From Acidobacteriota bacterium (GTDB lineage Bacteria > Acidobacteriota > JAAYUB01 > JAMOQF01): a stretch of 7,094 nt of DNA. A program made the position numbers and the translations under genes. The notes under the pieces are model-generated. The model did not search any database. It was not told where the DNA came from and saw only the letters and a program-made list of their open reading frames with translations. This document shows, piece after piece, positions 6,109-7,094 of this stretch (the stretch's first letter is position 1; the number at the start of each line of letters is the position of its first letter). The stretch covers positions 1-7,094 of the forward strand of contig JALULU010000292.1 in assembly GCA_027040585.1 (NCBI GenBank), in the 5' to 3' direction.

Positions 6109-6738
6109 TTATTTAGAGTATAACTCAACAATTAAATGTTCGTTAATCTCTATTCCTATATCATCTCTTTCAGGCAAGTCTATAACTTTACCTTTAAAAT
6201 TATCTCTATCAAGGCTAAGCCATTTTGGGACACCTCTTCCAGACGAAAGAGAAAGACTACTTTCTACAAAAACATTCTTTCTCATATTTTCTACAAGTTC
6301 TATTTCATCTCCAACCTTTACCAGGAAAGATGGAATATCAACCTTTTTACCATTAACTCTAATGTGCCCATGTTTTACAAGCTGCCGTGCCTGATTTCTT
6401 GAAGAAGCAAAGCCAAGTCTATAAATAGTATTGTCTAACCTTCTTTCAAGTAATCTCAAAAGATTTTCACCTGTAATCCCCTTTTGCCTTTCAGCAATTT
6501 TAAAATAGTTTTTAAACTGTTTTTCAAGCAGTCCATAATATCTTTTCACTTTCTGCTTTTCCCTTAGCTGTTGCCCATACCCTATTAATTTTTTCCTTCT
6601 ATCTCTTCCATGCTCACCAGGAACGTAGGGTCTGATATTTAATGGACAACTATCCTTAAAGCATTTTTCACCTTTTAAAAAAAGTTTTGTATTTTCTCTT
6701 CTACACAGTTTACAAACTGGACCTAAATAGCGTGCCAC
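6109..6738 (-). CDS. rpsD: Small ribosomal subunit protein uS4, zinc-type N-terminus
   Basis: S4 nucleates 30S assembly by binding the 16S 5' domain; in many bacteria it also represses its own operon. The 209-residue protein has the normal length. The N-terminus begins MARYLGPVCKLCRRE and holds four cysteines (C9, C12, C26, C31) spaced as in zinc-binding S4 proteins, a form absent from E. coli. LIGYGQQLREKQKVKRYYGL (51-70) is highly conserved. The S4 RNA-binding domain spans about 98-160, with RLDNTIYRLGFASSRNQARQ (100-119) and VKHGHIRVNGKKV (121-133). Translation starts at GTG 6738, with GGAGG five bases upstream and the universal MARY start. It follows rpsK by 14 bases. I did not identify an S4 autoregulatory RNA structure in the window; if present it would lie upstream of the operon. 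Confidence 0.98.
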   Translation of the reverse strand: MARYLGPVCKLCRRENTKLFLKGEKCFKDSCPLNIRPYVPGEHGRDRRKKLIGYGQQLREKQKVKRYYGLLEKQFKNYFKIAERQKGITGENLLRLLERRLDNTIYRLGFASSRNQARQLVKHGHIRVNGKKVDIPSFLVKVGDEIELVENMRKNVFVESSLSLSSGRGVPKWLSLDRDNFKGKVIDLPERDDIGIEINEHLIVELYSK

Positions 6739-6743
6739 TATTT

Positions 6744-6748
6744 CCTCC
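6744..6748 (-). promoter_or_regulatory. Ribosome binding site supporting the GTG start of rpsD
   Basis: On the minus strand AAGGAGGAAATA precedes GTG 6738, with five bases between GGAGG and the start. A strong site in the short rpsK-rpsD gap makes the non-ATG start secure. Confidence 0.85.
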
Positions 6749-6752
6749 TTAA

Positions 6753-7094
6753 TTAAACTCTTCTTTTCTTTTTAGGTCTACACCCATTATGAGGTATGGG
6801 AGTAACATCCTTTATACTTAAAATTTTTAATCCTGCCGCATGTAAAGCTCTTATTGCAGATTCTCTTCCAAGACCTGGTCCTTTAACATGAACATGAACT
6901 TCTTTCATTCCATAATCTTTCATAGCCTTTTCAGCAGCAGATTGAGCAGCTTGTTGGGCTGCAAAGGGAGTTGATTTTCTTGATCCTTTGAAACCAGTAG
7001 TACCACCAGATGCAAAGGTAAGCACATTTCCCTCTAAATCAGTTATAGAAATAATTGTATTGTTAAAAGTTAACTTTAAATGAACTACACCAAC
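6753..7094 (-). CDS. rpsK: Small ribosomal subunit protein uS11, 5' end cut off by window edge
   Basis: S11 lies on the 30S platform next to the mRNA exit and contacts S7 and 16S rRNA. The frame is open to the right edge and gives 113 residues. It begins VGVVHLKLTFNNTIISITD, which matches S11 from near its N-terminus, so roughly 12-20 basic N-terminal residues are missing outside the window. Typical signatures follow: TGFKGSRKSTPFAAQQAA, VKGPGLGRESAIRALHAAGL, and the near-universal DVTPIPHNGCRPKKKRRV at the C-terminus. A GTG at 7025 is an internal valine, not the start: the reading continues upstream with conserved S11 sequence. The next gene, rpsD, begins 14 bases after the TAA, the usual alpha-operon order; rpsM probably lies upstream beyond the edge. 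Confidence 0.98.
   Translation of the reverse strand, partial: VGVVHLKLTFNNTIISITDLEGNVLTFASGGTTGFKGSRKSTPFAAQQAAQSAAEKAMKDYGMKEVHVHVKGPGLGRESAIRALHAAGLKILSIKDVTPIPHNGCRPKKKRRV

Noticed and set aside
6093..6131. N-terminal extension of RpoA from a TTG at 6131
   Set aside because: It would overlap rpsD, lacks the GGAGG site, and adds 13 residues not expected in RpoA.
6136..6402. Plus-strand open frame of 88 codons opposite rpsD
   Set aside because: Antisense to highly conserved S4 sequence with no independent evidence.

Overview
The window is an AT-rich bacterial segment in which every supported gene lies on the minus strand, so transcription runs from position 7094 towards position 1. Ribosomal protein S4 carries a four-cysteine N-terminus, the genes are tightly packed with strong GGAGG-type ribosome binding sites, and there is a complex I membrane module and an exported protein with a signal peptide. 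Together these suggest a respiring, probably Gram-negative bacterium. The S4, S11 and RpoA sequences look to me most like Acidobacteriota, Deferribacterota or deltaproteobacterial-type lineages, but this is an impression from memory and no phylum can be assigned safely.

Reading in the direction of transcription there are three blocks. (1) 7094-4525 is the end of the ribosomal alpha operon: rpsK (5' end cut by the window), rpsD, rpoA and rplQ, with gaps of 11-16 bases. It closes with a clear intrinsic terminator at 4494-4464. RpoA has a glutamate-rich linker between its two domains, and L17 has a 66-residue glutamate-rich tail. (2) 4411-3357 is a two-gene unit: a very short Hsp20-type small heat-shock protein whose stop codon overlaps (ATGA) the start of an unrecognised exported protein, probably of a DUF3108-like beta-rich type. 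A palindrome containing a TATAAT hexamer lies just upstream. (3) 3299-1 is nuoJ, nuoK, nuoL and the first 171 codons of nuoM, subunits of the proton-pumping membrane arm of respiratory complex I. A good sigma70-type promoter (TTGACC, 17 bases, TAATAT) sits directly after the preceding stop codon. nuoA-nuoI are not upstream, so the nuo genes appear to be split in this genome.

Block 1 makes core gene-expression machinery, block 2 probably deals with protein folding or envelope stress, and block 3 supplies the antiporter-like part of NADH dehydrogenase. I see no mobile element, CRISPR array, tRNA or rRNA, and no convincing undescribed defence or biosynthetic system. The points most worth a second look are the hsp20/exported-protein pair with its palindromic promoter region, the acidic additions to RpoA and L17, and the separated nuoJKLM module. 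No gap between genes is longer than about 115 bases.
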